Shown here one piece after another: positions 22,583 through 31,338 of a DNA stretch of 64,000 bases. Position numbers and translations under genes: made by a program. The notes beneath the pieces were generated by a model that worked only from the letters and a program-made list of their open reading frames with translations, was not told the DNA's origin and ran no database searches. The DNA comes from a virus: positions 1 through 64,000 of the IMG/VR virus record IMGVR_UViG_3300020477_000990; one strand, written 5' to 3'. Numbering within the stretch: position 1 is the stretch's first letter; each line of letters begins with the position of its first letter.

Positions 22583-23713
22583 ATGAAAAAGTTTTTAACA
22601 GTATTATCTATTATATTTTTACTGACTATTCCAACGAATGTCTCTAGTAATCAAGATGATAATAATCCAAATACATTTGAATACAAAACGTCTATATTCA
22701 GTAGCACAGCGGATATAGTTGACAAAGTAATATCATCAGTAGTTTACATTTATATTGAGCAAAGAGTTGCAACTGAAGAAGGTGACAATGATTTTGGTGG
22801 GCTTATGCCTCCACGTGGAGTTCCAATTACTGGAGTAGGTACAGGATTTTTTATAAACGATCAAGGATATATTGTTACAAATGCACACGTGGTTAAAGGT
22901 GCACAAGATCTTACAATTTATTATTGGTCATCACCATTAGAATTTAATAAAGCACAAATAATAGGTGTTGATGCAATAGCTGACATTGCCGTAATTAAAA
23001 TTGAACCATTGTTACCAACTGATTATGTTGAATGGGGTGATAGTGAAGCAGTAAGATTAGGTGAAGATGTTCTTGCAATTGGTCACGGTATGAGTATGCC
23101 ATGGTCAGTTACTAAAGGAATTATTAGTTATACACACAGACAAAAACCTGGATCTCCAATGATTGTTTACAATCAATCTGATGCTGTTATTAATCAAGGT
23201 AATTCAGGTGGTCCATTGTTTAATATGAATGGAGAAGTTATCGGTGTTAATACTTTATTATTTTCGCAAACTGGTTCATTTTCAGGAGTTGGATTTTCTT
23301 TACCATCAGTTTTAGCAGAACGTTCTGTTAGACATATTATGAATACTGCGGAATATGATAGTGATGGAAATATTACTAAACAAGGATTTGTTACATATCC
23401 AGCAATTGGAATTCATGTAACAACAGTTGAAACTAAAGAAGAACGTCAAGAGTTACTTGATAAAGGAATAAAATCTATAGTTATAATTGACCAAACACCA
23501 GAAGATGGTGCGGCATATGAAGCCGGATTACTAAAAGGTGATATTATAACGTTTGTTGATGGAAATGAAATAATAACTTCACTTGACCTTATAAAGCAAT
23601 TGTGGTATAATGATATAGGTGATACAGTAGATGTAGTAGTAATAAGAAATGATGAAGAACTAACAATACCTGTAACATTAAAAGAGTTTAAATTTGCAAA
23701 AGAAGGAAAATAA
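22583..23713 (+). CDS. Secreted trypsin-like serine protease with PDZ domain (DegP/DegQ family)
   Basis: The 376-residue protein starts with a signal peptide (MKKFLTVLSIIFLLTIPTNVSS). The trypsin-like domain shows the catalytic triad: His in VTNAHVVKG, Asp in ADIAVIKI, and Ser in NQGNSGGPLF. It is followed by one C-terminal PDZ domain (AAYEAGLLKGDIITFVDGNEI). This is the single-PDZ DegS/HtrA layout, and the signal sequence points to the host periplasm. It may remodel or protect the envelope, or process virion proteins. It overlaps the glutaredoxin gene by 1 nt. Confidence 0.92.
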   Translation: MKKFLTVLSIIFLLTIPTNVSSNQDDNNPNTFEYKTSIFSSTADIVDKVISSVVYIYIEQRVATEEGDNDFGGLMPPRGVPITGVGTGFFINDQGYIVTNAHVVKGAQDLTIYYWSSPLEFNKAQIIGVDAIADIAVIKIEPLLPTDYVEWGDSEAVRLGEDVLAIGHGMSMPWSVTKGIISYTHRQKPGSPMIVYNQSDAVINQGNSGGPLFNMNGEVIGVNTLLFSQTGSFSGVGFSLPSVLAERSVRHIMNTAEYDSDGNITKQGFVTYPAIGIHVTTVETKEERQELLDKGIKSIVIIDQTPEDGAAYEAGLLKGDIITFVDGNEIITSLDLIKQLWYNDIGDTVDVVVIRNDEELTIPVTLKEFKFAKEGK

Positions 23714-23949
23714 TGAAAAAAGTAGTTTTATATTCTAAAAATTTATGTGGATATTGCACAATGGCTAAATCATGGTTAAACAATAAAGGTGTACAATATG
23801 AAGAAATTAGTATTGAAGAGCCAGAAATACGCGAAAAGTTCATGAAAGATTATCCACAGCTTCGTCAAATGCCACAAATCTTTGTAGATGGTGAAAATAT
23901 TGGTGGTTATCAGCAATTAATTAAACTAGACGAATCATCATTAAAATAG
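23713..23949 (+). CDS. Glutaredoxin (CGYC)
   Basis: The 78-residue protein has the dithiol active site Cys12-Gly-Tyr-Cys15, the cis-proline segment MPQIFVDG and GGYQQL for glutathione binding. It is a complete class I glutaredoxin, able to reduce ribonucleotide reductase or the phage peroxiredoxin. It is followed directly by a late promoter box. Confidence 0.93.
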   Translation: MKKVVLYSKNLCGYCTMAKSWLNNKGVQYEEISIEEPEIREKFMKDYPQLRQMPQIFVDGENIGGYQQLIKLDESSLK

Positions 23950-23957
23950 TATAAATA
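23950..23957 (+). promoter_or_regulatory. T4-like late promoter box TATAAATA
   Basis: The exact consensus overlaps the end of the glutaredoxin gene and ends 8 nt before ATG 23966. The predicted leader is only a few nucleotides. Confidence 0.6.
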
Positions 23958-23965
23958 CAATTGTT

Positions 23966-24472
23966 ATGGAAGCAAACGATATAGTTAATAATCATTATGC
24001 AATTCACAAAAGCACTAGCCTTTTAGATGCTTTGCTTGAGTTTGAAAAAGCATTAGATGAAATGGGGTTATATACCTATAGAAATTGGGATCAAGGCGAA
24101 ATAGTTGAAGGTCCTAAAATTAGTAGATATTGGATAGAAACAACATTAATGTATCCACGCAATGAGATGCCAGATCCAACAGGTGGACAACGATTATTAG
24201 GCTATGACTGTAAAGTGTCTTATAAAAAAGACAATTACAAATCACCACGCAAAGTAGAATCATATGACGATTATCAACCAGGCACAAGAAAGCCAAAAGT
24301 TGATGACGTTCCAGTTTGGTTAGTTAATATAAAAATGCCTAAGAAATTTTTAGAAAACTTTAATTTAGAATTAGAAGCAGATCAAACAGATCAAACTGCG
24401 GCTGATCAAGAAGCCCAACAACAAGGGCAGGAGGAAGGGTTAAACGATGAAGCTTTACTCACTGATCAATAA
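23966..24472 (+). CDS. Unknown protein, possibly virion-associated
   Basis: The 168-residue acidic protein (MEANDIVNNHYAIHKSTSLLD...) has a Gln/Glu-rich C-terminal tail. It sits behind a late promoter, which suggests a structural or assembly role. It overlaps the next gene by 26 nt. No family recognised. Confidence 0.6.
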   Translation: MEANDIVNNHYAIHKSTSLLDALLEFEKALDEMGLYTYRNWDQGEIVEGPKISRYWIETTLMYPRNEMPDPTGGQRLLGYDCKVSYKKDNYKSPRKVESYDDYQPGTRKPKVDDVPVWLVNIKMPKKFLENFNLELEADQTDQTAADQEAQQQGQEEGLNDEALLTDQ

Positions 24473-24872
24473 AGATAAGTTAGACGAAGGTCTAAGACCA
24501 AATGATTTACAACATTTGATTTTAGATAAAATTAGTCTTGATGAGTTTGAACCAAAAAGTGGTGATTCAAAAGATATATTAGTAATGGGCTTGTATTCAG
24601 TTGATGAAGAGCCTGCAAGAGATTTAAGTAGATTTATTGAACGAGGTTATATTGATGTAATTGATACAGAAGTATCACCTGGACCAGATGAAGATGGAAA
24701 CTATATGGTGTTTGTTGAAATCAATAAAAATAAAGACACAATGAAAAGAGTTTCAGAAATATTAAATGATATTAAGACTATTACATCTATTAATGAATGG
24801 CAATTACATTTTTATCGTGGCGGAGTACGTTCTTTAACTGAAGATATGATCAAACAAGCTATCAGAGGTTAA
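24447..24872 (+). CDS. Unknown protein, possibly virion-associated
   Basis: The 141-residue acidic protein (MKLYSLINKDKLDEGLRPNDL...) with GGAGGAAGGG upstream of its ATG, a strong ribosome site. It contains EDGNYMVFVEINKNKDTMKR and INEWQLHFYRGG. It overlaps the IF-1 start by 1 nt. Function unknown. Confidence 0.6.
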   Translation: MKLYSLINKDKLDEGLRPNDLQHLILDKISLDEFEPKSGDSKDILVMGLYSVDEEPARDLSRFIERGYIDVIDTEVSPGPDEDGNYMVFVEINKNKDTMKRVSEILNDIKTITSINEWQLHFYRGGVRSLTEDMIKQAIRG

Positions 24873-25090
24873 TGACGAAAGATAATATTATAAAAATGAG
24901 TGGTTCGGTGATCTCAGTTTTACCAGCTGGAATGTTTAAAGTAAAATTAGAAAATGGACATGAAATAATGGGGCATTTGAGCGGTAGGATGAGAAAGAAT
25001 CACATTAAAATTTTAGTTGAAGATAAAGTAGATTTAGAAATATCAGCTTATGATGTTACTAAAGGAAGAATAGTATATAGGTACAAATAA
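24872..25090 (+). CDS. infA: Translation initiation factor IF-1
   Basis: The 72-residue protein has exactly the length of bacterial IF-1 and its OB-fold. MSGSVISVLPAGMFKVKLENGHEIMGHLSGRMRKN aligns with IF-1, including the NGHE, SGRMRKN and YDVTKGRIVYRYK blocks. IF-1 binds the ribosomal A site with IF-2 and IF-3 during initiation. A phage copy could favour phage or leaderless mRNAs; this is inference. It is flanked by late-expressed genes and starts inside the preceding stop. Confidence 0.93.
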   Translation: MTKDNIIKMSGSVISVLPAGMFKVKLENGHEIMGHLSGRMRKNHIKILVEDKVDLEISAYDVTKGRIVYRYK

Positions 25091-25091
25091 T

Positions 25092-25385
25092 ATGTGGGAA
25101 TATATTACATCAATGATTAATGCAATGTTCACAGATAGATTGTGGATGTGGACAGCTATTGCAGGTGCAATATTTGGTGCATTGTTTATTGCATATATGC
25201 GTAACACAAGAATTGCTGTTTGGGTTTATGGCAAGTGGGACGCATTAATTGATTTCTTTCGTGATAGATACGGATGGACTTGGCTTAATCAAGACTTAGG
25301 TGCTTGGAGAAAAGTACACCCGCAACTAACAAAAGAAATAGAAGTTATCAAGAGTAGGCTTGATAAACTTGAAAAGAAAAAGTAA
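25092..25385 (+). CDS. Membrane-anchored protein, unknown
   Basis: The 97-residue protein has one transmembrane helix (about residues 17-35, MWTAIAGAIFGALFIAYM), a Trp-rich middle and a charged C-terminal helix ending in KLEKKK. It starts 1 nt after infA. A holin or lysis-accessory role is conceivable given the lipase and spanin-like genes downstream. Confidence 0.6.
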   Translation: MWEYITSMINAMFTDRLWMWTAIAGAIFGALFIAYMRNTRIAVWVYGKWDALIDFFRDRYGWTWLNQDLGAWRKVHPQLTKEIEVIKSRLDKLEKKK

Positions 25386-25395
25386 GGAGATGAAC

Positions 25396-25554
25396 ATGAA
25401 TTATATTACTGAGAGACTAGGCGAAAAAGCATCACATGGTGGACTAGGTTTAGTTGCTGTGGGATTAATTATTTTATTTTTAGGTAGCTGGGTGAATATC
25501 GCGGCTTATGCCGCTATTGCCTTCGGTGCTTATCAATTTTTAACTAGAGGCTAA
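25396..25554 (+). CDS. Small two-helix membrane protein (holin-like?)
   Basis: A 52-residue protein (MNYITERLGEKASHGG...) with two hydrophobic segments, LGLVAVGLIILFLGSW and NIAAYAAIAFGAYQFL. AAGGAG at 25384-25389 fits ATG 25396. Size and topology would suit a holin near the lipase/spanin-like cluster, but there is no sequence proof. Confidence 0.5.
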   Translation: MNYITERLGEKASHGGLGLVAVGLIILFLGSWVNIAAYAAIAFGAYQFLTRG

Positions 25555-25555
25555 T

Positions 25556-26053
25556 ATGAGATTTAGAGAACTAGTTCAGGCAATACAAGAAAGCATGAGT
25601 TTTAATGCAGGTTATCTAGAAAAACGAGATGACGGAAAGCATTGGGTCGGTGTTATAGATTCTGGTGATAGATATGAACCAGATGCTTATAAATCAGATT
25701 GGCCTGCTAACAAAATGCCGAAAATGAATCCGAAATATAAACCTGAGCTAGACCTCTCTCTTGCTAACACAAATATGAGAATGGTAATGGATGAACTTGG
25801 GTATCCAACAAATTTAGAAGACGTTGATCCATTTCCAATTGATGAATTTATTGCAAGAACTACACAATGGTTACAAAAAGCAATTGGAAAACCATCACCA
25901 GAAGAAAAACCACACGTAGATCAAAATCCAGGCGGACCAACAATGATTAGTGGTGGCAAACCAGAGGGTTATTATAACCAAGTAATTAAAGGTATGAACC
26001 ATATTGCTAGGGTTGGTAAGCAGAATGGAGCAACTCATGTCTGGGCCATTTAA
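25556..26053 (+). CDS. Unknown protein, possibly virion-associated
   Basis: The 165-residue soluble protein (MRFRELVQAIQESMSFNAGYLEK...) contains DDGKHWVGVIDSGDRYEPDAY. It overlaps the lipase gene by 17 nt. No family recognised. Confidence 0.6.
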   Translation: MRFRELVQAIQESMSFNAGYLEKRDDGKHWVGVIDSGDRYEPDAYKSDWPANKMPKMNPKYKPELDLSLANTNMRMVMDELGYPTNLEDVDPFPIDEFIARTTQWLQKAIGKPSPEEKPHVDQNPGGPTMISGGKPEGYYNQVIKGMNHIARVGKQNGATHVWAI

Positions 26054-26831
26054 CTTTACGGTTGATAAATTTGATAAAGATACAGCATTATTTTTTGCTA
26101 AATTAAGTAAAGCGGCATACTATTCACAAAAAGCATTTATACATTTTTTAAGACAAGAAGAAATTTCTAAAATTAATTATAAATTTTTAGATCTTGACAG
26201 TAGTCAAGCATACGTACTATGGGATGATGAAAATTTTATAGTTGCATTTAGAGGAACAGAAACATCTGAAGTAAAAGACATCTTATCAGATGCTAAAATT
26301 TGGAAATCACGTGCTTGGGAAGGTGGAAAAGTTCATAGCGGATTTAAAGGTTATGTTGATGAAATTTGGGCAGATATTAAAATGCTTTTCTTTAAGCATG
26401 GTACTAATGAAGAAACTAAAAAAACTAAAAAGGTATATTTTACAGGACATTCATTAGGAGGTGCCGCGGCAACAATTGGAGCGGCAAGGTTAGGAACATT
26501 TTCAACAGGTTGTTTTACTTTTGGGTCACCAAGAGTTGGTAATAGAAAATTTGTTAAGTCAATTTATTGTCCTGTTTGGCGTTTTAGAAATAAAAGAGAT
26601 TTAGTTTCTAGAGTTCCAACAGCATTTTTTGGATATACACACGCAGGTAAGTTTTGCTATATAGATGAAAAAGGTGTATTACGTATAGGTGCTGTTTCAT
26701 TTGCTAGATTATTTAAAGATAGTATTAAAAGTTTGCTTAATTTTACACTAGGTGATGGTTTATTAGATCATTCTATAAGTGATTATTGTAAACATATAAA
26801 TAACTGTGATAAGGTATTAGTAAAAAAATAA
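26037..26831 (+). CDS. Class 3 lipase / alpha-beta hydrolase
   Basis: The 264-residue protein has the lipase nucleophile elbow FTGHSLGGAAA, the oxyanion segment FIVAFRGTET, and DVLSDAKIW-like features (DILSDAK). A catalytic Asp is likely in KRDLVSRVP and a His in the C-terminal region (DHSISDY). This is the Lipase_3 pattern. No signal peptide is seen. It may attack host membrane lipids at lysis or during infection. ATG 26037 is used. It lies just before a spanin-like pair. Confidence 0.85.
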   Translation: MSGPFNFTVDKFDKDTALFFAKLSKAAYYSQKAFIHFLRQEEISKINYKFLDLDSSQAYVLWDDENFIVAFRGTETSEVKDILSDAKIWKSRAWEGGKVHSGFKGYVDEIWADIKMLFFKHGTNEETKKTKKVYFTGHSLGGAAATIGAARLGTFSTGCFTFGSPRVGNRKFVKSIYCPVWRFRNKRDLVSRVPTAFFGYTHAGKFCYIDEKGVLRIGAVSFARLFKDSIKSLLNFTLGDGLLDHSISDYCKHINNCDKVLVKK

Positions 26832-26832
26832 A

Positions 26833-27312
26833 ATGTTCGGTTATATTAGATTAATAATGACAATCGCTTTAATAGGTGGTTTAGCAGGTGCAGGAATGTA
26901 CGTGATGAAATTACGTGCGGATAATGCCATTTTAAAAACAAATCAAATTAAATTAGAGCAAAGCATAGAAGCACAGCACAAAACTATTGAACAGCAAAAG
27001 AAAGATATAAAAGAAATAGTTGCGGCTAATAGAGAAATGAATAAGTTAGTTAATAATTTAAAAGAAGATTTACAAAATTTAGATAAAAGATTTACTAAAA
27101 ATGGAAGAGACATTGGTAAACTTGCAGAGAAAAAACCAAAGTTAATTGAAAAGATTGTTAATAATGCAAGTGAACGTGCAAAACGATGTGTTGAAATAGC
27201 ATCAGGGGCCCCATTAACAGAACAGGAATTAAATGCTACGAAGAAATCAGAAATTAATCCTGAATGTCCTTCAATAGCAAATCCAAATTATGTACCTTAT
27301 GCGGTGGAGTAA
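26833..27312 (+). CDS. Inner-membrane spanin-like (Rz-type) protein
   Basis: The 159-residue protein has an N-terminal transmembrane helix (LIMTIALIGGLAGAGMYVM) followed by a long coiled coil rich in Gln/Glu/Lys, the topology of i-spanins. The next gene encodes a lipoprotein, as expected for the o-spanin partner. The cysteines in RCVEIA and PECPS are near the end. Assignment rests on topology and gene order only. Confidence 0.55.
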   Translation: MFGYIRLIMTIALIGGLAGAGMYVMKLRADNAILKTNQIKLEQSIEAQHKTIEQQKKDIKEIVAANREMNKLVNNLKEDLQNLDKRFTKNGRDIGKLAEKKPKLIEKIVNNASERAKRCVEIASGAPLTEQELNATKKSEINPECPSIANPNYVPYAVE

Positions 27313-27316
27313 CGAT

Positions 27317-27700
27317 ATGGAAAAAATTTTAGCATCAATATTATTAGTGTTATTTTTATCAGGTTGTTCAGCTGGGTTTGGTGAAAAAAGAATTAAATTA
27401 TTTACAGTAGAAGAACCAAGAGCTAAATTAGATTTAGAATCTCCTGCTCCTTTAACATTAGAAGACATTAGATGGATTATTATTACATCTGAAAATGCTG
27501 AAGAAGTATTTAAAAAATTAGAAGCAGAAGGATATGATCCAGTTTTATTTGGCCTAACTGATAAAGAATATGAAATGATTGCCAAAAACTTTGCAAAAAT
27601 TCGTTCGTATCTAAAAGAACAAAACGCAATACTTGAAAAATATAGAGAGTATTACGAAGAAGACAATTCCAAAAAAGAAAATACCAATAAAGCCAAATAA
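27317..27700 (+). CDS. Lipoprotein, outer-membrane spanin-like
   Basis: The 127-residue protein has an N-terminal signal with lipobox FLSGC (Cys about residue 17) and a charged helical C-terminus. It follows the Rz-like gene by 4 nt. ATG 27317 is chosen because the upstream in-frame ATG would remove the signal-peptide geometry. Together they could disrupt the outer membrane at lysis (inference). Confidence 0.6.
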   Translation: MEKILASILLVLFLSGCSAGFGEKRIKLFTVEEPRAKLDLESPAPLTLEDIRWIIITSENAEEVFKKLEAEGYDPVLFGLTDKEYEMIAKNFAKIRSYLKEQNAILEKYREYYEEDNSKKENTNKAK

Positions 27701-27704
27701 TTGC

Positions 27705-27732
27705 TTGACATTCTTTTTAAGTGTTATATAAT
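27705..27732 (+). promoter_or_regulatory. Sigma-70-like promoter (TTGACA-N16-TATAAT)
   Basis: Perfect hexamers. The -10 ends exactly 6 nt before ATG 27739 of dnaJ, so a leaderless transcript is predicted. Confidence 0.7.
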
Positions 27733-27738
27733 ATACAT

Positions 27739-28629
27739 ATGAGCGATTACTATAAAATTCTGGGTGTACAATCAACAGCTTCACAAGATGAAATAAAGAG
27801 GGCTTATAAAAAATTAGCCAGAGAACATCATCCTGATGTTAGTGGTGGAGATGGTAATAAATTTAAAGAAATAAGCGAAGCACATGATACATTAAAAGAT
27901 GCTCAAAAAAGACAGCAATATGATTTGCAACGTAAGTTTGGCGGCCAAGCTGGACAAGATGGATTTAGTTTTTCTACAGGTGACTTTGATGATATAGTAA
28001 TTAATATGAGTGGTGGCAATGGTTTTGAATCTATGTTTGAACAATTTTTTGGTCATCATCATCCAATGGGCAGAGGAAGAAGAACTTACAGGCAAAGACA
28101 AAGCCAACCAATGCGTAATCAAGACATTAGAATTAATTTAACAGTCTCGCTTGAAGACATTTATAAACAAGAAACAAAAGAGTTATTAGTTAAAACGCCA
28201 GATGGATCAAATAAAAGTGTAAAAGTTACAATTCCAGCAACAGCAGATGATGGAACGCAAATTAAATTTAGTGGATTAGGATCGTCAAAGCATAATAATT
28301 TAAGGCCAGGAGATCTTTATGTTGTATTGTCATTATATCCACATCCTAATTATACTAAAAAAGGTTATGATTTGTATACAACAATAGATGTAGATGTATT
28401 TGATGCATTGTTAGGAGTTGAAGTAATTATAAATCATTTTGCTGGAAAAGTAAAATTAAAAGTACCTGCATTGACTGAACCAGATAGTGTTATTAGGCTT
28501 AAAGGTAAAGGAATGCCAACAGCATCTGGTAGTTTTGGTAATTTATATATTAAATTAAATTATATAGTTCCAACTACATTAACTGATGAACAAAAATCAT
28601 TGTTAAATAAATTAAAGGAAAGTAAATAA
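27739..28629 (+). CDS. DnaJ/CbpA-type co-chaperone (class B Hsp40)
   Basis: The 296-residue protein has an N-terminal J-domain (DYYKILGVQSTASQDEIKRAY, HPD in AREHHPDVSGG), a Gly/Phe-rich linker, then two DnaJ C-terminal beta domains (QDIRINLTVSLEDIYKQETKELLVKTP...). The cysteine zinc finger of class A DnaJ is missing, so it resembles CbpA. It stimulates host DnaK. It shares a strong promoter and a 1-nt overlap with the deformylase gene, and ClpA follows: a proteostasis operon. Confidence 0.93.
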   Translation: MSDYYKILGVQSTASQDEIKRAYKKLAREHHPDVSGGDGNKFKEISEAHDTLKDAQKRQQYDLQRKFGGQAGQDGFSFSTGDFDDIVINMSGGNGFESMFEQFFGHHHPMGRGRRTYRQRQSQPMRNQDIRINLTVSLEDIYKQETKELLVKTPDGSNKSVKVTIPATADDGTQIKFSGLGSSKHNNLRPGDLYVVLSLYPHPNYTKKGYDLYTTIDVDVFDALLGVEVIINHFAGKVKLKVPALTEPDSVIRLKGKGMPTASGSFGNLYIKLNYIVPTTLTDEQKSLLNKLKESK

Positions 28630-29126
28630 TGGAATTAGTTTATGCCCCATCAGAAATTTTAAAAACACCCACAATAAATGTTGACGAAGACATGGATAAT
28701 ATAGTACAATATGGTAAACAAATGTACGACTTAATGATGAAGAGTAATGGTGTTGGTTTAGCGGCACCACAGGTAGGAATTAACAAGAGCTTTTTTATAA
28801 TGGGCAGTAGAGAATCATATACAATAATAACAAACCCAAAAATTATAGAATCAAGTAAAGATTTAGTTAAAATGGAAGAAGGATGTTTAAGTTTTCCGGA
28901 TTTATACTTAAAAGTTCTGCGTCCAGATAATGTAACTGTAGAATATGTAAATACTATAGGGAAGAGAGTAACTGAAAAGTTAGAAAGTATGGTTTCTAGA
29001 ATATTTCAACATGAAACAGATCATACTAATGGTATAACTTATGACACTCGAGTTTCTAAACTAGCTTTAGACATTGCTACAAGGAAACGGAATAAACTTT
29101 GGAGAAAACATGGACGAGCAATTTGA
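28629..29126 (+). CDS. def: Peptide deformylase
   Basis: The 165-residue protein has the three metalloprotease motifs: GVGLAAPQVG (41-50), EGCLS (84-88), and HETDH (HExxH type, 128-132). It removes the N-formyl group from new proteins. Phage deformylases are known from marine phages. It sits between dnaJ and clpA; the ClpA start lies 17 nt inside its end. Confidence 0.95.
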   Translation: MELVYAPSEILKTPTINVDEDMDNIVQYGKQMYDLMMKSNGVGLAAPQVGINKSFFIMGSRESYTIITNPKIIESSKDLVKMEEGCLSFPDLYLKVLRPDNVTVEYVNTIGKRVTEKLESMVSRIFQHETDHTNGITYDTRVSKLALDIATRKRNKLWRKHGRAI

Positions 29127-31338
29127 CCCAATAGAACAAGTTCTTGATAGAGCAATGGAATATGCTTCTGAACGTAATCATGAATATGTTGTATTAGAAC
29201 ATTTATTATTATCATTGATGGAAGAGAAAGATATTCAAAACCTAATTAGTGAAATTGGTGGTGAAACTTCTGAAATTATGCACGAGTGTATGGCGTATTT
29301 AGATAATGCACTTGGAGATATCGTAGTTCAAACAGAAGAAGCACCTCGTAAGACATCAGCATTAGAAAGAGTATTTAATAGAGCAGTTACACAGGTTATA
29401 TTTTCAGGTAGAAAAAAACTTGGTATTAAAGATGTGTTTGTTAGTTTATTAAGTGAAAAGCAAAGTTATGCATTATTTTTTTTAAAAAAACATAAAGTAA
29501 GTAGACAGTCAGTTATTGAGCAATTAACTAAAGAAAGATATGGTGAAGAGCCAGGATTACAAGAACGTGGATTTCCAGGACAACCAGGATCAGGTCCACA
29601 AATCAATTTTGAAGATTTTTGTACAGATTTAAATAAAGAAGCAAAAGAAGGTCGTGTTGATGAGTTAATTGGTAGAACAGATGAAGTAGATGATATAGTT
29701 CATATATTAGCAAGGCGTAAAAAGAATAATGTTATTATTTGTGGTGAGCCTGGTGTAGGTAAAACAGCAATTGCTGAAGGACTTGCTAAAAAAATTATTA
29801 ATAAGCAAGTACCAGAAGTACTTAGAAATAGAATTGTTTATAGTTTAGATGTATCATCATTAGTAGCTGGTACTAAATTTAGAGGTGATTTTGAAGAACG
29901 TGCTAAAGTTGTATTAGATGAATTAAAAAAACGTAAAAATACTATTTTGTTTATCGATGAAATTCATCAAATTATGGGTGCAGGTTCGGCAGGACAATCT
30001 AATTTAGATTTTGGTACATTATTAAAACCTATATTAGCAAAAGGTAAATTATTGTGTATTGGTACAACAACATTTGAAGAATATAGAGAAAATTTTGAAA
30101 AAGATCGTGCTTTAATGAGACGTTTCCAAAGATTAGATTTAAACGAGCCTTCAAAAGAAGATACAAAATTAATTTTAAATGGAATTAAAGTTTATTATGA
30201 AAAATTCCATAAAACAAAATATGAACCTGGTACAATTGATTTAGCAGTTGATTTATCTGCTAGATTTATACATAATAAATTTTTACCAGATAAAGCAATT
30301 GATGTAATTGATGCCGCTGGAGCAAAAGCAAGATTATCTGACGCACCATCAGTTACAGTATCAATGATTGAAGAACAAGTTAGTAAAATTTCTAAAGTGC
30401 CTATGGATATTATTAATGAGAAAAAGACTGATAACTATGCTGGATTAGAAGGCAAAGTTAAAACAAAAGTATTTGGGCAAAATGAAGCAATTGAAAAGTT
30501 AGTTGATTCTATAATGATTGCTAAAGCAGGATTAAGACCATACAACAAACCAATTGGATCATACTTGTTTGTAGGTCCAACAGGAGTTGGTAAAACTGAA
30601 GTATGTAGACAACTTGCAGAGTCTTTAGGAATTAAATTATTAAAATATGATATGTCAGAATATCAAGAAAAACATTCTGTATCTAAACTAATTGGTGCTC
30701 CTCCGGGGTATGTAGGTTATGCAGAAGGTTCTATTGGATCAGGACAGTTAATTAATGATGTTGAAGACAATCCAAATTGTGTATTACTATTAGATGAAGT
30801 AGAAAAATCAGCACCAGAAGTATTACAAGTGTTATTACAAGTAATGGATGATGGTAAACTTACTTCGTCAACAGGTAAAATGGTAATGTTTAATAAAGTA
30901 ATTTTATGTTTAACATCTAACCTAGGTGCTGAAGCAAGTGAAAAAGCACCAATGGGTATTGGAGTAACTAGATCTGATAAACAAGATGATTATGTTAAAG
31001 ACTTTTTTGCACCTGAATTTAGAAATAGATTAGATGCAACAATTAAATTTAATAAATTAACAAAAACTGAAATTCTTAAAATTGTTAATAAAGTAAAAGA
31101 TGAAACTAATGTAATGTTAAAAGATAAAAAAGTTGTTATTGATTTAGATGCAAATGCTGTACAATGGGTTTGTGATAAAGGTTACAATCCGGCTATGGGT
31201 GCTAGACCAATGCAACGTATATTTGATCAAAATATTAAAAAGCCACTTGCTAAAGAAATATTATTTGGTAAATTAATTAATGGTGGTAATGTTTTAGTTA
31301 AAATTGTTAATGATAAAGTAGAGTTAGAGATAAAATAA
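29110..31338 (+). CDS. clpA: ClpA-type AAA+ unfoldase
   Basis: The 742-residue protein has an N-terminal Clp-N domain, then two AAA+ modules. The first Walker A is GEPGVGKTA with Walker B ILFIDEIH; the second is GPTGVGKTE with VLLLDEVEK. No middle coiled-coil domain of ClpB is present, so it is ClpA-like (no disaggregase). The ClpP-docking loop that reads IGL in E. coli ClpA appears as IGV (PMGIGVTRSD), so docking to host ClpP is plausible but unproven. No clpP or clpS is seen in the window. It may redirect host proteolysis. ATG 29110 follows TGGAGA. Confidence 0.93.
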   Translation: MDEQFDPIEQVLDRAMEYASERNHEYVVLEHLLLSLMEEKDIQNLISEIGGETSEIMHECMAYLDNALGDIVVQTEEAPRKTSALERVFNRAVTQVIFSGRKKLGIKDVFVSLLSEKQSYALFFLKKHKVSRQSVIEQLTKERYGEEPGLQERGFPGQPGSGPQINFEDFCTDLNKEAKEGRVDELIGRTDEVDDIVHILARRKKNNVIICGEPGVGKTAIAEGLAKKIINKQVPEVLRNRIVYSLDVSSLVAGTKFRGDFEERAKVVLDELKKRKNTILFIDEIHQIMGAGSAGQSNLDFGTLLKPILAKGKLLCIGTTTFEEYRENFEKDRALMRRFQRLDLNEPSKEDTKLILNGIKVYYEKFHKTKYEPGTIDLAVDLSARFIHNKFLPDKAIDVIDAAGAKARLSDAPSVTVSMIEEQVSKISKVPMDIINEKKTDNYAGLEGKVKTKVFGQNEAIEKLVDSIMIAKAGLRPYNKPIGSYLFVGPTGVGKTEVCRQLAESLGIKLLKYDMSEYQEKHSVSKLIGAPPGYVGYAEGSIGSGQLINDVEDNPNCVLLLDEVEKSAPEVLQVLLQVMDDGKLTSSTGKMVMFNKVILCLTSNLGAEASEKAPMGIGVTRSDKQDDYVKDFFAPEFRNRLDATIKFNKLTKTEILKIVNKVKDETNVMLKDKKVVIDLDANAVQWVCDKGYNPAMGARPMQRIFDQNIKKPLAKEILFGKLINGGNVLVKIVNDKVELEIK

